DNA of 64,000 bases. Source: Chiridota heheva. Lineage: Eukaryota > Echinodermata > Holothuroidea > Apodida > Chiridotidae. Below, one piece after another: positions 24,030 through 34,604 of the stretch. Position 1 is the first letter of the stretch. Each line of letters opens with the position of its first letter. The stretch covers positions 538,501 to 602,500 of the forward strand of contig JAIGNY010001477.1 in NCBI GenBank assembly GCA_020152595.1, read 5' to 3'. A program made the translations under genes and the position numbers. Below the pieces are notes generated by a model. The model was not told the DNA's origin. It saw nothing but the letters and a program-made list of their open reading frames with translations, and did no database searches.

Positions 24030-24840
24030 GATGGTAATGCTGCTAACGATTAGCAATAATTGCTCGCAACTCTTCAAAAACATTCAGTAAAGCTTAAAAC
24101 GATTAATCACGAACATTCAGGTGGCCTTGTGCGCATTTTAAAAACTAAACTGGGCTTACTGGGTTATGTATGGTCTGTAAATAAATTAATTTGTAACAGC
24201 TCCATATTTTAAGGGAAGTGACACTTTAGCAGTGCAAGTAGCGTCCAATATTGGAAACAGTTCTTGCTGATATTTTATTTCTACACCTGTTTGAAGGTTA
24301 TCTAAACCCAGGATATTTATTTTCAACTAGTTTTATCAGCCTGTACAGGTAATTTTAAGCCATGATATCGGTGAGAATCTTGGCCTGTTTCTTTTCGAAA
24401 ATGCATTGTCAATTTGTGTGGGAACAAGACCAGTACCACGAAAATGTTAATAATTCTTATTGAAGACTTGTCAATTGTATGACTCAACCCTATACCCCGG
24501 CAATGTCAGTCAAAGGTGAGTCATTGACATATGAAATAGTGATTCTCATGTGCATCATTGTACCAAATTGTCAGTCACCAGAGTGACTCTGGGGTGGGTC
24601 AATTTATTCAGACCCATTGACTTTGTACAGAGGTGATTCATTTGGGGCAAGTTATTTCACAAAAAATGTCAGTCACCTAAGTGACTGAGGGGTGCATCAA
24701 TGTACTTACATGTTTTGTCAACCCACTTTGGTGCAAAGACTCACCTTGTCCGGGGTGTATGGGTGAGTCACAATTGACAAGTGCATTAGTCTGATCTTTG
24801 GGTGAATCTTGGTTGCAATTAATTGCTAAACACCTCGCAA
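24030..24840 (-). mobile_element. hAT-like element D, copy interrupted by a MITE
   Basis: This is the reverse-orientation relative of 33529-34023. Shared blocks include the GCGAGCAATTAATC-type end (here GATTAGCAATAATTGCTCGC), AAGTGACACTTTAGCAGTGC, TACACCTGTTTGAAG, AAACCCAGGAT and TGAGAATCTT. The relation breaks at 24466-24782, where an inverted-repeat element sits, and seems to resume after it. The ends are eroded and no transposase is visible. Confidence 0.55.
24466..24782. mobile_element. Inverted-repeat MITE with ACTTGTCAATTGT ends
   Basis: The left end ACTTGTCAATTGTATGACTC and the reverse complement of the right end, ACTTGTCAATTGTGACTCAC, match over about 37 bp including ACCCCGG. Inside are two similar small palindromes, GTCAGTCACCAGAGTGACT and GTCAGTCACCTAAGTGACTG. 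It lies within the hAT-like copy. No clear target duplication was found. Confidence 0.68.
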
Positions 24841-24949
24841 AGTTTGGCGATGAAATGATAGGTGAATTATTTGCAAGGCAATAGCACTAATGGACAGGTA
24901 TTAGCTAAATTGATTTAAAATCAACTAAGAACATGAAGAAGGCAAGAAA

Positions 24950-25230
24950 ATAAATCAAAATCAGTTAACAATTGGGCATTTTACAGTTGTTTGAAGATTT
25001 TTTGTGAAATATGCAAATTTTTGTGTTCCTCTTGTGATGTATGAACAGGAGATAGTCTCTGGTTTCTAATAAAGAGGATTTGATCTAACCACGCCCCCAG
25101 CCAACCTCAAGCTGGAGAAGGCAGTTTGAACATTTTCAAGGTCTGAAAAAAATATTGGAAGAATTATTAAGAAAAGCAAAAGTTTTTTTAGTTGCGTTTC
25201 CATGGTAAAATTGTCTAATTTCACATGAAT
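24950..25230 (-). repeat. Dispersed repeat B, reverse fragment
   Basis: ATTGGGCATTTTACAG, TTTGTGATGTATGAACAGG-like and CCAACCTCAAGCTGGAGAAG blocks are the reverse complement of blocks in 5400-5640. Confidence 0.55.
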
Positions 25231-25559
25231 TACAGGGAGGTATATGAGATTTGTATACCTTGACGGGGATTGGAGGGAAAGAGGGTCGGGAGGGAAGGGG
25301 GAGGCTATGGGCCTGCACTACACTGCAACACAGATATAACATTCTCCAAAGCTAAATGCATCTGCCTGTATAATTTGGTTGTCAGATGCTGTAATGTTAT
25401 GTTTGCACAGGAAAAGTAATGATACTTACAAATTTTATTTTACCGTATATGATTGCATTTCCAAGGAAATTGTAAAACTATCTGTCAAGAAATATTTGCA
25501 TTATAACGATGTTGGTTGTCATCTTCGTTATGCAACATAACATGAAAGGGGCTAAGTTG
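25231..25559. other. No gene seen
   Basis: Mixed DNA with a GA-rich patch near 25270-25300. No recognisable gene. Confidence 0.5.
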
Positions 25560-25950
25560 TTTCCGTGGAAGTTGCTTGCATCATTTAAAGATGTGTTACC
25601 CTTGGAGCTTTGGTTAAAGATATATGGATGTCAGTAATTAGAATTTTAAAATTCTGAATAAAGGTGTAAATAATCTTGTAACGAAAAATCGCGACAGAAA
25701 TCATATTAATGTAGTGAATACATCTTTATGTACTTTCCCTCTTTGGCAATTAATTTACTTTTCATTGCACAATTACATGAGGGACGTTTTTAGAGCACAT
25801 ATTTACCACATACACAGTTGTTTGCTCAAGAAATCTATGAAAAAAAATAGATAATAATTTTCCCCAGCAAATTCCCAATTTTCCTTCTGTTTTAACAGCT
25901 GGAACTGTTGATTTTTTTGCAGCTCCTTGAATGTGTAGTGGGATCAAAAG
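25560..25950 (+). repeat. Dispersed repeat B, distal part
   Basis: The AATCGCGACAGAAAT, TTCATTGCACAATTACATG and TTTTAGAGCACATATTTACC blocks recur in the same order at 29560-29835 and 39190-39400. Confidence 0.65.
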
Positions 25951-26454
25951 CTAAATTGCTTAAAAATCTATTAAAATCCTTCATATAACAAAACATTTTA
26001 CAAAAAATGGATTAAACAGTGATCATTTGACATTTTAAATCTTAGGCAGCATTTTATTTCATGAAAATTTTGTGATGTATTTGCAGGGCAACCTTGGCAT
26101 TTTCTTTTGTAAAATCTTTGTGTATTGAACATCTATCATAATTCTCTGAAGTGATGCAGCAAATTCTGACTAAAAATGTTTTTGCCATAGCGCCATTCTA
26201 GCAGGAATAGACTTCCTTTTTTTTTACAGTGACTACGATGAAAGAAAGAAATCGAAAGAATTTGTACTATTGCGTCTCAATTTTCTACTTAATTTCATTT
26301 ACTTACTAGTAAATGACATACTGCATACGTTTTTCTCGTCCCTGTTAGTATTATTTGCACTTTAAGTAGTATGTTCAACTCATCTCCCTTAACCAACAGC
26401 CATGCAGGTGGCAAGTGATGAAGTTTAAAGGAGACATAAAGTCTGGTATAATCA
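25951..26454. other. No gene seen
   Basis: AT-rich DNA with no recognisable gene or RNA. Confidence 0.55.
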
Positions 26455-26600
26455 TATATTTTATATATATTATAGATATTATTATCATTATTATTATTAT
26501 TGTTATTGTTATTATTATTGTTATTGTTAATATTAATATTAATATAGATATTGATATTATTATTAATATTATTATTATTTATTATTATCTCATATGATAG
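26455..26600. repeat. (ATT)n microsatellite
   Basis: A run of ATT/ATTGTT/ATTAAT triplets. The Asn- or Ile-rich frames it creates are artefacts. Confidence 0.9.
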
Positions 26601-26682
26601 AGGATACAATTCTAAACCTACCACCAAAAACAGCAAGTCCAAATCTTATTCCTATTTCAAGTTATCCATGTTTGAAGTCGAC

Positions 26683-27028
26683 ACATGGGAGCTGCCATTT
26701 TGTTCAATTTTGTAAGTAAATCTTGTACATAATGATGTAATTTCCTCCAAAAGAAACATAAGGATTACAATGTTGTTCAGCATTTCTTTATAAATGTGAT
26801 TTAAAGTTTTTATTCCAAAATTATGTAACAAAAAAGTTTAAATAGTATGATTTATTAATGTACCCAAAATTGTCCTTGACCCTTACAAAAGAAAAACAAT
26901 TTTTCATAAGCTTGAAAACTTGAGGTAGATTATAAAGAAAAAGGCATTCCAACATCCTGGTAGGATGACAACACCATGTTCAAAATCAAAATGGCGGGTT
27001 CCTAAAATAAAAATGGCAGCTCCCATGT
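26683..27028. mobile_element. Inverted-repeat MITE with ACATGGGAGCTGCC ends
   Basis: ACATGGGAGCTGCCATTTT at 26683-26701 is the exact reverse complement of AAAATGGCAGCTCCCATGT at 27010-27028, giving a perfect 19-bp terminal inverted repeat around 346 bp of non-coding AT-rich DNA. No target duplication is obvious. Confidence 0.75.
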
Positions 27029-27156
27029 AGTACTATGTACATGTAGTAGCATTACATTTTTGATAAGTACAAAAAAAAAATGTGTTTAGATTGGTTCAGA
27101 AGGTATGAAACTTAGTAGAAGCTTTGTTATTTTGAATTCTATCATATGAAATAAGA

Positions 27157-27164
27157 ATTATGTC
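27157..27164. repeat. Target duplication of hAT-like element, left
   Basis: ATTATGTC; the identical partner is at 29193-29200. Confidence 0.88.
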
Positions 27165-29192
27165 TAGGGTGTACTGGATCCAAATTTTTGGATCTGGCTG
27201 GAACTGGATTTGGCCGGATCTTAGATGAAATCCAGCTGGACCGGATTTTTCCCTTACAAAAAAGGATATCATTAACAAAATGAAATTAGGCAAAGGGAGA
27301 ATATCTAAGGTGAAGTTGGTCAATCTCCAAACTCTGAAAGTTGTTCCTTTTCTTCTTTACATATTCACGCCCACTTGGATTTATGAATATATAATGAGCA
27401 TGTATTTATGCCCATTTGGATTTTATGAATATATAATGAGCAGGTATTCACGCCCATTCGGATTTATGAATATATAATGAGTTTAAACGTGTCATTTGCT
27501 GGTGATGATTTCATGGTCAAGGTATGTATAAATGATGGTCATTTTTGCAAAACTTTTAGTTAAAAGTTGAATAATTATGTTCATTGGTGTTTCAAACTTA
27601 TCATTGATTGAAAAAAGGATGAAATTTACAGACAAAACGAACGTCACAAAACTGAAAACATTACCTTATGAATTTCTCCCATTTGACTATGTGATGTAAA
27701 ATTTCCTTTTAAATATCTTTCAAATAATATTTAATCTTAAAACCTGCCAAACCAGTCAGGAGCACGGCAAATACAGACCCACTGTATTCCTAGGCCAGCG
27801 TAATTATGTGCTACTGCTATTGGTGTATACATATCACCTGACAACAACACCCAGATTGATATGCAAATAATGGACTACACATACCCACATGGAGTCATGA
27901 TATAACATATGCGCCTATCCTACACTCAGTGAAAAGAATAATAGGCTATTATGACCATGATGAACTCAGGATTTTAAGTTAAATCTATAATCTAGATGAA
28001 TTTATTATGTAAATTAATTGAAGAATATGAGAGTGATATTCCTGAAAATAGATTACTGAATTAGGCTCAAAAATAATAAATAAACTCAAAAATAAAAAAT
28101 AAGAAATTCAGAATCATGCATGGGAAGGAAAAAAAAAAAAAAAAAAAACTTAATAAGGTCTACTGCTAAACGATGCAGTTTGAACTACAAATCAAAATTG
28201 AAATCAGTCTTGGGTCAATGTTAGGCTCTAATGTTATTATTAAATTTTCTCCAAATTAAACCTTTTTAGTTAGAAATTACCATTTATAGTATGATATACG
28301 TCCACTAGTAAAGTAACACTATAGGCCCACAATAGACTCCTCGGAAACGATGAAAAACATAATTTTTGGGACAAATGCACACTTTTGGATCTGCTTTTAA
28401 ACCCGTAAACGTTTTCGTAACAAACTGTTTTTGATATCAAAATGTGGGGCATCTTATAATCTTTTCCAATAAGCTTCACTTAAATTTCAAATTTTGTCAA
28501 ACCAGTCAGGAGCACGGCAAGTTTTAACCTATTTTTTTAAATTGATGAAAATAAATTTTCTCTATGGGGGCAAAATTACCCAATAAACAGACAAAAAATA
28601 AATAAATCTAAAAGCTGTTATTTTTTAAAGATTAACACAATAACAAACCCAGGGCTTCTTCAAAAACAACCCTGCTCTGAACGGAATTCATTTTACGGCC
28701 CCGCTAAAGTTGGGGTACTTATTCCAAAATGAAATTGCAATTCGTCAAAAATAAGTGGGTGGGCGGGGCTTGTCTCAAAGAGAATGATGTCATATGCCTC
28801 ATTAACTTAAGTTTGGGGATGACTGAAGTATATAATTTGTCAGAAGGTGTAACGTCCCTGTCATATGACTGAGTGGTGTACAGTTTAACTACGTTATCTA
28901 AAAAACATAAGTAATATCTGCGACAAAATTTATGGAATGATTGCTTGATACAGGTAATTGTGTTTGTTTAAATATTACGTTATACCTCCTTTGAACTTTC
29001 TGCAAAAGTCACATTTAAAAGAGCTTACGTATTAAGAAAGAAAGCAAATTAGTGGGTTGTAAAGAAATTACAATTAATTACAGTAATTATACATCTGCCT
29101 AAAAAAAGAGTCAAGCAAATCCGGCCGGACCGGATTATTTGTGACTATCCAGCTGGATAGTCTGGCTGGACCGGATATCCGGTACATCCCTA
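27165..29192. mobile_element. hAT-like element, non-autonomous, 2.0 kb
   Basis: The left end TAGGGTGTACTGGATCC and the reverse complement of the right end, TAGGGATGTACCGGATATCC, are hAT-type termini. Both ends carry clustered CCGGA/TCCGG subterminal motifs. The element is flanked by the perfect 8-bp direct repeat ATTATGTC (27157-27164 and 29193-29200), the target duplication length known for hAT transposons. No transposase frame is visible in the 2028 bp, so it depends on a partner elsewhere. Inside, an exact 23-bp direct repeat occurs 750 bp apart. Confidence 0.88.
27748..28520 (+). repeat. Segment bounded by an exact 23-bp direct repeat
   Basis: CAAACCAGTCAGGAGCACGG + CAA occurs at 27748-27770 and 28498-28520, inside the hAT-like element. 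The interval has no frame of note and ends in ordinary AT-rich DNA. It could be a nested insertion with a long target duplication, or a short internal duplication. Confidence 0.7.
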
Positions 29193-29200
29193 ATTATGTC
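29193..29200. repeat. Target duplication of hAT-like element, right
   Basis: ATTATGTC; the identical partner is at 27157-27164. Confidence 0.88.
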
Positions 29201-29559
29201 AAGACTGTATTTCTCTTTGAAATGGTTCTTGAGCTCTTTGTATGTGACCAGATGTGTTGATCACTTCTTATTGAGTGTTGACACCTTGCATAGATGCAGT
29301 AGCTATGTTTTAATATGTCGGCTGATTTTGTTTCAAGCTCTGTACTGCTTTGTTTCAATATAGTGTCATGTGCAACATCCACAGAATTTAGTATGCTATG
29401 AATAGAATATAAAGGGATGTAAATCACTTTTAAAGGTATTTGGGCAGTTACATTATTTTTGTTTTTTACCGTCAATGAATAGGACATAAAAGTTTGAGGT
29501 ATAAAAGTCTTAAGTTTGAAAATAACATACTTAGTTTTCAAGATTTTTTGACTTGACAA
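29201..29559. other. No gene seen
   Basis: The 121-codon minus-strand frame here has no recognisable motif and low-complexity hydrophobic/Lys composition. I treat it as chance. Confidence 0.5.
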
Positions 29560-29835
29560 ACAACATAAATTTCTGATGTACAGTATTTACAGGAAGAGTT
29601 GAAATTAAGTTCAAAATTTCCCACTGTTCTGAATAAGTTTTCAAGAATCTTTCCATAAAAAATTGCGACAGAAATATATGAAATATAATTTAATGTTCTT
29701 CTCATGGCACAATTACACGGGGATATTTTTAGAGCACATATTTAGCGGATATACTATACTGTTGTTTACTCACGAAATGTAAAAAGAAAAATGTCTTACC
29801 GTGAATTCCCGGTTTTCCCAATGGCTACATTTCAA
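29560..29835 (+). repeat. Dispersed repeat B, distal fragment
   Basis: AAAATTGCGACAGAAAT, GGCACAATTACACGGGGAT and TTTAGAGCACATATTTA match 39245-39372 and 25680-25810. Confidence 0.65.
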
Positions 29836-29968
29836 TATAATCAGCTACTCCCCATCAAAACATGGTGGCATAAGTTTAGAAAGAAAAAGGATTTAATGAT
29901 AGAGTGGGCTGCCAATGCATACATCATTAATTTGCATTTTAAGATTACGTCCCATTACTAGATTTCAT

Positions 29969-30172
29969 AAGTGAACGCCGGCGTGATGGTAACGTCACTT
30001 CTGGTTTTCAATTTCCTTATTGATTGCGAGAAATCTGCGATGTTATCGATCACACATCTAGTGGACCGACCATAGGGGCCTACATGTGTGATTGATAGCA
30101 TCACAGATTTCTCACTATCAATAGGGAAATTTGAAAACTGGAAATGATGTTAACAATATGGCGGCGTGCACT
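29969..30172. mobile_element. Foldback MITE, about 88-bp arms
   Basis: The left arm (AAGTGAACGCCGGCG ... GGTTTTCAATTTCC ... GAGAAATCTGCGATG ... GATCACACA) is the near reverse complement of the right arm (TGTGTGATTGATAGCATCAC ... AGATTTCTCACTATCAATAG ... GGAAATTTGAAAACTGG ... GGCGTGCACTT). The loop is about 28 bases. The whole element is about 204 bp and non-coding. Confidence 0.8.
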
Positions 30173-30287
30173 TCTGAATGTATCTATGAGATGATATCTT
30201 TCCTTTAATGGGTTTTCAAGCAGTTTTAAGTTGTGTCCCCTGGTGCCTAGATCTTTCTTTGAAAGGTAAAAGAATAACTTCTTTTAA

Positions 30288-30816
30288 AGAGGCGATATCG
30301 TCATATGTGCACAATATTTAGAATTCCTTTCAAATTTTTTGATTGGTTGAAATTTTGCTGCGCGATTCGTTGTCTCGTATTGCAAGGTATATAGTTATTT
30401 AAAACGCCTTGAAGGTCATCACACGAGATAGCCCAGATGGTTGTGGCGATCGCAAGTAACGTTTTTTTTCAAATCATGTCGTGAGTTCGAGCCCCGGTAT
30501 TTTGACTTTTGCTTTCATCTTCTTCTTTTTTTTTCTCAGTAATTTTCATTTGGTGACTATCATTGTAGTATTATAATACTAAAATTTAAATTTCGCTTTC
30601 TGACAAAAAAGCATTGAAAAAAAACAAATAAGTTTTTCGTCACTAACGTAATGCGCTGTGTATGTAATTCTGCACACACAACGTACATGCTAGTGTCTGG
30701 CTGTACTGTGAGGTACAAACAGACAGAGGATCGGATCTTGCCTTCACAACCGGAAGTGACGTCAAAATATAGTATCCCCCATTTTTACCGTATTTTAAAA
30801 AGACGAGCCTCCCTCT
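30288..30816. mobile_element. Candidate TTAA-flanked MITE with AGAGG ends
   Basis: TTAA at 30284-30287 is followed by AGAGGCGATATCGTC. At the other end GACGAGCCTCCCTCT is followed by TTAA at 30817-30820. The ends pair at 10 of 15 positions. The interval holds the tRNA-like segment at 30405-30505. This is weaker evidence than for the other TTAA elements, because the inverted repeat is short. Confidence 0.45.
30405..30505 (+). repeat. tRNA-like (SINE-type) segment
   Basis: GATAGCCCAGATGGTTGTGG resembles a Pol III A box with its D-arm, and GAGTTCGAGCCCCGG, 55 bases later, matches a B box (GGTTCGANNCC type). The T stem does not pair and the anticodon arm is degraded by a poly-T run, so this is not a working tRNA gene. 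It is either a SINE head or a tRNA pseudogene. Pyrimidine-rich sequence follows. Confidence 0.5.
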
Positions 30817-31011
30817 TTAATTCAAATTGTAGATGTGCACTAGGTACTGTGTATGGATGGACAGGTAGCAACATTATATTTAGCAGAAAGAGCTCTAAAT
30901 TCTTAAATGAATAATCTTGAAATTAACTGATTTTGAAGTAATCTTTTGCTATTTTTAATAGTGCTGTCATTATATGACCTACATATGGATTATTGTGGGA
31001 AAGATATTCTC

Positions 31012-31369
31012 GAGGTCGGAAAGACGTAACTGTGTACGGGCTCAGTACTGTTTTGCTAAGTTGGAGGGAAAACTTTATCATTACGGTCAAATGGGATGAT
31101 TTTTATGAATACTTGTGTCGCCTCAGCCAGTCAGCGAAAACTAATGGTACTTGTATATGTTGGAAACTATTATCTAATATACAACATATTTGAAGAAAAA
31201 TCAATTCTGTCCAGGATTTGTTAAAAAATGATAAAAAATATGTTTTTCTTCCATTGACTGCTTTAATAACTGACTTTTAGTTTTCCCCTTTGACTTAAGT
31301 TTGAGATCGTCAAAAAAGCATTGTTACGTTGTCGTGCACCAACCACTACATTCTCAGATGTCCGACCTC
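31012..31369. mobile_element. MITE family G, copy 2
   Basis: The ends GAGGTCGGAAAGACGTAAC and GTTACGTTGTCGTG...TCCGACCTC are inverted copies of each other (GAGGTCGGA and ACGTAAC blocks). The body matches 21027-21380 at high identity in the same orientation, 10 kb away. Confidence 0.75.
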
Positions 31370-32864
31370 CATAATCAATAAATATCGAGATGTTTTTCAA
31401 GAAAACTGACTCAAAACACATTGTTAATATCACTACTTCTTTTATGTATACATGACTGCATTGATGAAAAAATGATTTCTATATAGCAGATGACTTGATC
31501 GCATGACTTATGTTCTAGATTTCATCATGCATAACATGCACATGTTTGGTAATTCAGCCAACATGAACATGAGCGATCAAGTGGGAGGCATGTTCTGGGA
31601 CAAATTTGTATTGTTTTTGCGAACTTATATCAGACCATGCCAGTGAGGGGTGACGGAGCTTGATTTTTAATTAGATTTTTCATGTTTCGCGATATTTTTG
31701 CACGTTTTTAAAGTTGATTCAGAAACGATCATGGCCTAAACTTGACTTTCAGATTTACTTGCGTAACGTTAGTACCATAACGTATGAAGTAGCCTAGTTG
31801 CGCAAAAGATTTATAGTTCTATATTTAGACTTTGGTATGATATGTGCTAAGAGGTATATTTTATATCGCAATAATCGACATAGAGTATCATGACAGCACT
31901 AATTTCTATGGTTTGTAGAATGTAACCTTATTTTCTTCCACTTCAGCTCACATTGTTGGTGCCTGTCCATGGCTTACTTCTCTTGCTTTGAGTTACCACT
32001 AGTAAAAGCTTTTAAGATTTTGTGATATTCCAAATAAACCATTAATTGATCGGAGAAATTTGTGATATACAGTAGTAGAGGGCAGCTCATGATCTTTATG
32101 CAAATCCTTTTTTTAATTTTTTATTGGAGTAGCTTCAGTACATAACATGTCCAAAGTCCAATATTACAGTGAACGTAAAAAGTGGATTTATATTGAGAGA
32201 CAAATGGTTTAACTCCAGAGCACTAAGACTGATGCCTTTGGTGCTGTTGCTATAGTGATATGTACTTTCTCCGGGTGTTGAAAATCTCCAGTGCAATGGC
32301 AATGTGCTGCATACATGCATTATTTATTCGTGTTACAACACACCCTCTGTTAGGATACAGTAGCTTTCAAATTGCTTTTGTTCGATTGCCGTAAAGAAAT
32401 ATGGGAGAAAAATTGTCATAGTACCATTTTATGATCAAATATGAGATTTTATTGACATGCAATGTCGCAAAATTTGTGATGTACAGTGTGAATAGGGAAA
32501 TGCAACTTTATTAAGTGGTGCTTCTCTGCTAAAGTATGAAGACGAACGGGACAACAGCTCTGAAATTTGTTATATTTATTTATTTTATTTCTTTCCTGAA
32601 TGCTAATAAGAATATTTTTCTTAGATGTTGATAGGAGTATACTGTACAGTGGCTAAGATTATTAAAAAGTTTCAGTTCTCCTCGGAGTCATTTAAAATGT
32701 GGAAAAGTAGAAGATTGAAAAGACTATTAATAGATTTATATATTAAAAATGGATAGGTATGTACATATATGCATAACACATTTGCATAAAACTTGTGTAT
32801 ATATAAAGCAGCAATTATTTTGCTGTTTTCAGTGTTAAAAACTAACTTGAATATCTTCTCAACG
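31370..32864. other. No gene seen
   Basis: AT-rich, unique-looking DNA. No frame, RNA or tandem array is recognisable. Confidence 0.55.
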
Positions 32865-33250
32865 GAATAAGTTTTTTGATTATTTTTATCACCATTTTGT
32901 TTGTTTTAAAGTCCTCTTTTATGTAAGAAAAACTTGCTTGACCACTGGACTAGCCTCAGATTCCTCAGTCTATGTATTCTATCATATTTTGTCCTGCAAT
33001 TTTGTGGCTTAAAAACCATGGGATATGTCAAAAAAGTAGTCAAATTGAAGCTTATTTTTATAACATACACCTAAAGAAAGTTTGAGAAAAAATCATTTAA
33101 AAAGTAAACAATTTAACTAAACTTTCTTTAAAATACATTAACAATTGTGGGGATGTGAGGATAAAGACGCCGACTTTCCATAGTAGACTTATTGTACTAC
33201 ACCAGTCAATTCTTCACAGATAAGGAAGGCATCTTTAAACTTAAATATCT
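32865..33250 (-). repeat. MITE family K, partial copy
   Basis: CACCATTTTGTTTGTTTTAA, AGTCCTCTTTTATGTAAG, GTTGACC-like/GACCACTGGACTAG, TATTCTATCATATTTTGTCC, AAATACATTAACAATTGTG and CCATAGTAGACTT are family K blocks in the order of the copy at 16600-16950. Confidence 0.6.
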
Positions 33251-33528
33251 CCTTAAGTGGCCATTAAGTCCGTGATGCAGTGCAAGGACAGGATGCTTTT
33301 AATATTAAGGAAAGAAAAACTTACTTTCGGAGAAGCCTTGCAATTATCATCAGGCTCAGATATATATAATAAGAGCAATGTGATACTGCTCAAGCTATGG
33401 TTTCAACTCATGAGGAAGTGAAATTTTACTTTCCTTTTAATCTTTGTCGTCAAGATGATCATAAAATGATATTTAATCACCTTGGGCATGTTCTCACTTA
33501 TCTCCGGTCTCCGGATCGTGATCCCCAG

Positions 33529-34023
33529 TAGTGCTGTTGATTTGCGATTAATTCACACTAATCGTTTAATCACCAAAATTTCACATGCGTTTGAATGCAC
33601 TTAATCATAACATCAAGCTTCAGATAAAAAGTTATGAAATGGACCAATTAACTGATACAGTTCTCACACAAATATGACCATGCATTTTTGGAAAACAAAT
33701 AGACTAAGATTCTCACCAAAATGCAAATTTCATGTCATGATCCTGGGTTTAGAAGATCTTCAAACAGGTATAGAAATAAAATAGCAAAAAGAATATTGCT
33801 GATATTGGCACTTACTTGCACTGCCAAAGTGTCACTTTCCTGGTACATCCTATTTTAGTTTTTGAAGTATGCTAATAATTAGTTGAATTCATAGTTCTGC
33901 CTATGGTTCTAGCTCGTACACTAGGCCACCTGTATGGCATGTTTGCGATTAATTACTTTAAAGTGTTACTAAACGTTTTTGAAGTGTTGCGAGCGATTAA
34001 TCGCTAATTGTAAACATCACTAA
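33529..34023. mobile_element. hAT-like element D with 8-bp target duplication
   Basis: The left end TAGTGCTGTTGATTTGCGAT and the reverse complement of the right end, TAGTGATGTTTACAATTAGC (then GATTAATCG), form a terminal inverted repeat of the TAGTG type known in hAT MITEs. ATCCCCAG flanks both sides (33521-33528 and 34024-34031, allowing one extra A at the right end). It is 495 bp and non-coding. Confidence 0.75.
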
Positions 34024-34195
34024 ATCCCCAGATGATAACCTTGCCCGATGAAGTAAAAAAAAAAAAAAAAATCATGTTCGCGATTAATTACTTTAAAGTT
34101 TTACTAAACGTTTTTGAAGTGTTGCGAGCAATTAATCACTAATTGTAAAGATCACTAAATCCCCAGGTGATGACCTAGGTTGATGAAGTAAAAAC
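33936..34195 (+). repeat. Tandem duplication of the hAT right end and flank
   Basis: A unit of about 137 bp (GCGATTAATTACTTTAAAGT...TCACTAAATCCCCAG...TGATGAAGTAAAAA) occurs twice, separated by a poly-A run at 34055-34070. The second copy includes the terminal repeat, the target-duplication sequence and adjoining flank, so the duplication happened after insertion. Confidence 0.8.
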
Positions 34196-34461
34196 CAAAC
34201 ATTTTCAATGTGTTCGCACTTGAGTGCCAGCGTGTTATCAGATCCACCGCAGACGATCTGGTAGCTTGCATGAGTGAACCTAGAGTCAAAAAACGGGTCA
34301 TTGAAAAACCCGTGAAAACAACAAGAGCAGGTTTATTAAATAAACAAGTTGACAGGATATTGCGTAACTAAAGCGATTGCAGGCCATCGATCTGGGTTCA
34401 CACATGTTTTGACATTCTCATTGGTGGTTCTGATCGACTGCTTCAGATCACGACCCTACAA

Positions 34462-34604
34462 GATCAGGTGACTGTAATCAGATCAGGTGACTGTAATCAG
34501 ATCAGGTGACTGTAATCAGATCAGGTGACTGTAATCAGATCAGGTGACTGTATTTAGATCAGGTGACTGTAATCAGATCAGGTGACTGTAATCAGATCAG
34601 GTGA
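34462..34604 (+). repeat. 19-bp minisatellite, 7.5 units, one E-box each
   Basis: GATCAGGTGACTGTAATCA repeats with starts at 34462, 34481, 34500, 34519, 34538, 34557, 34576 and 34595. Only one unit (TATTTA for TAATCA) differs. Each unit has CAGGTG, the E-box form bound by Snail/ZEB and E-protein type factors in animals. Whether it is regulatory is unknown. Confidence 0.95.

Noticed and set aside
26295-26642. Asn/Ile-rich frames
   Set aside because: Produced by the (ATT)n microsatellite.
29194-29559. 121-codon minus-strand frame as a gene
   Set aside because: No recognisable motif, AT-driven composition, overlap with the end of a hAT-like element.
30405-30505. Functional tRNA gene
   Set aside because: A and B box-like motifs are present, but the T stem and anticodon arm do not pair and a poly-T run interrupts the middle.
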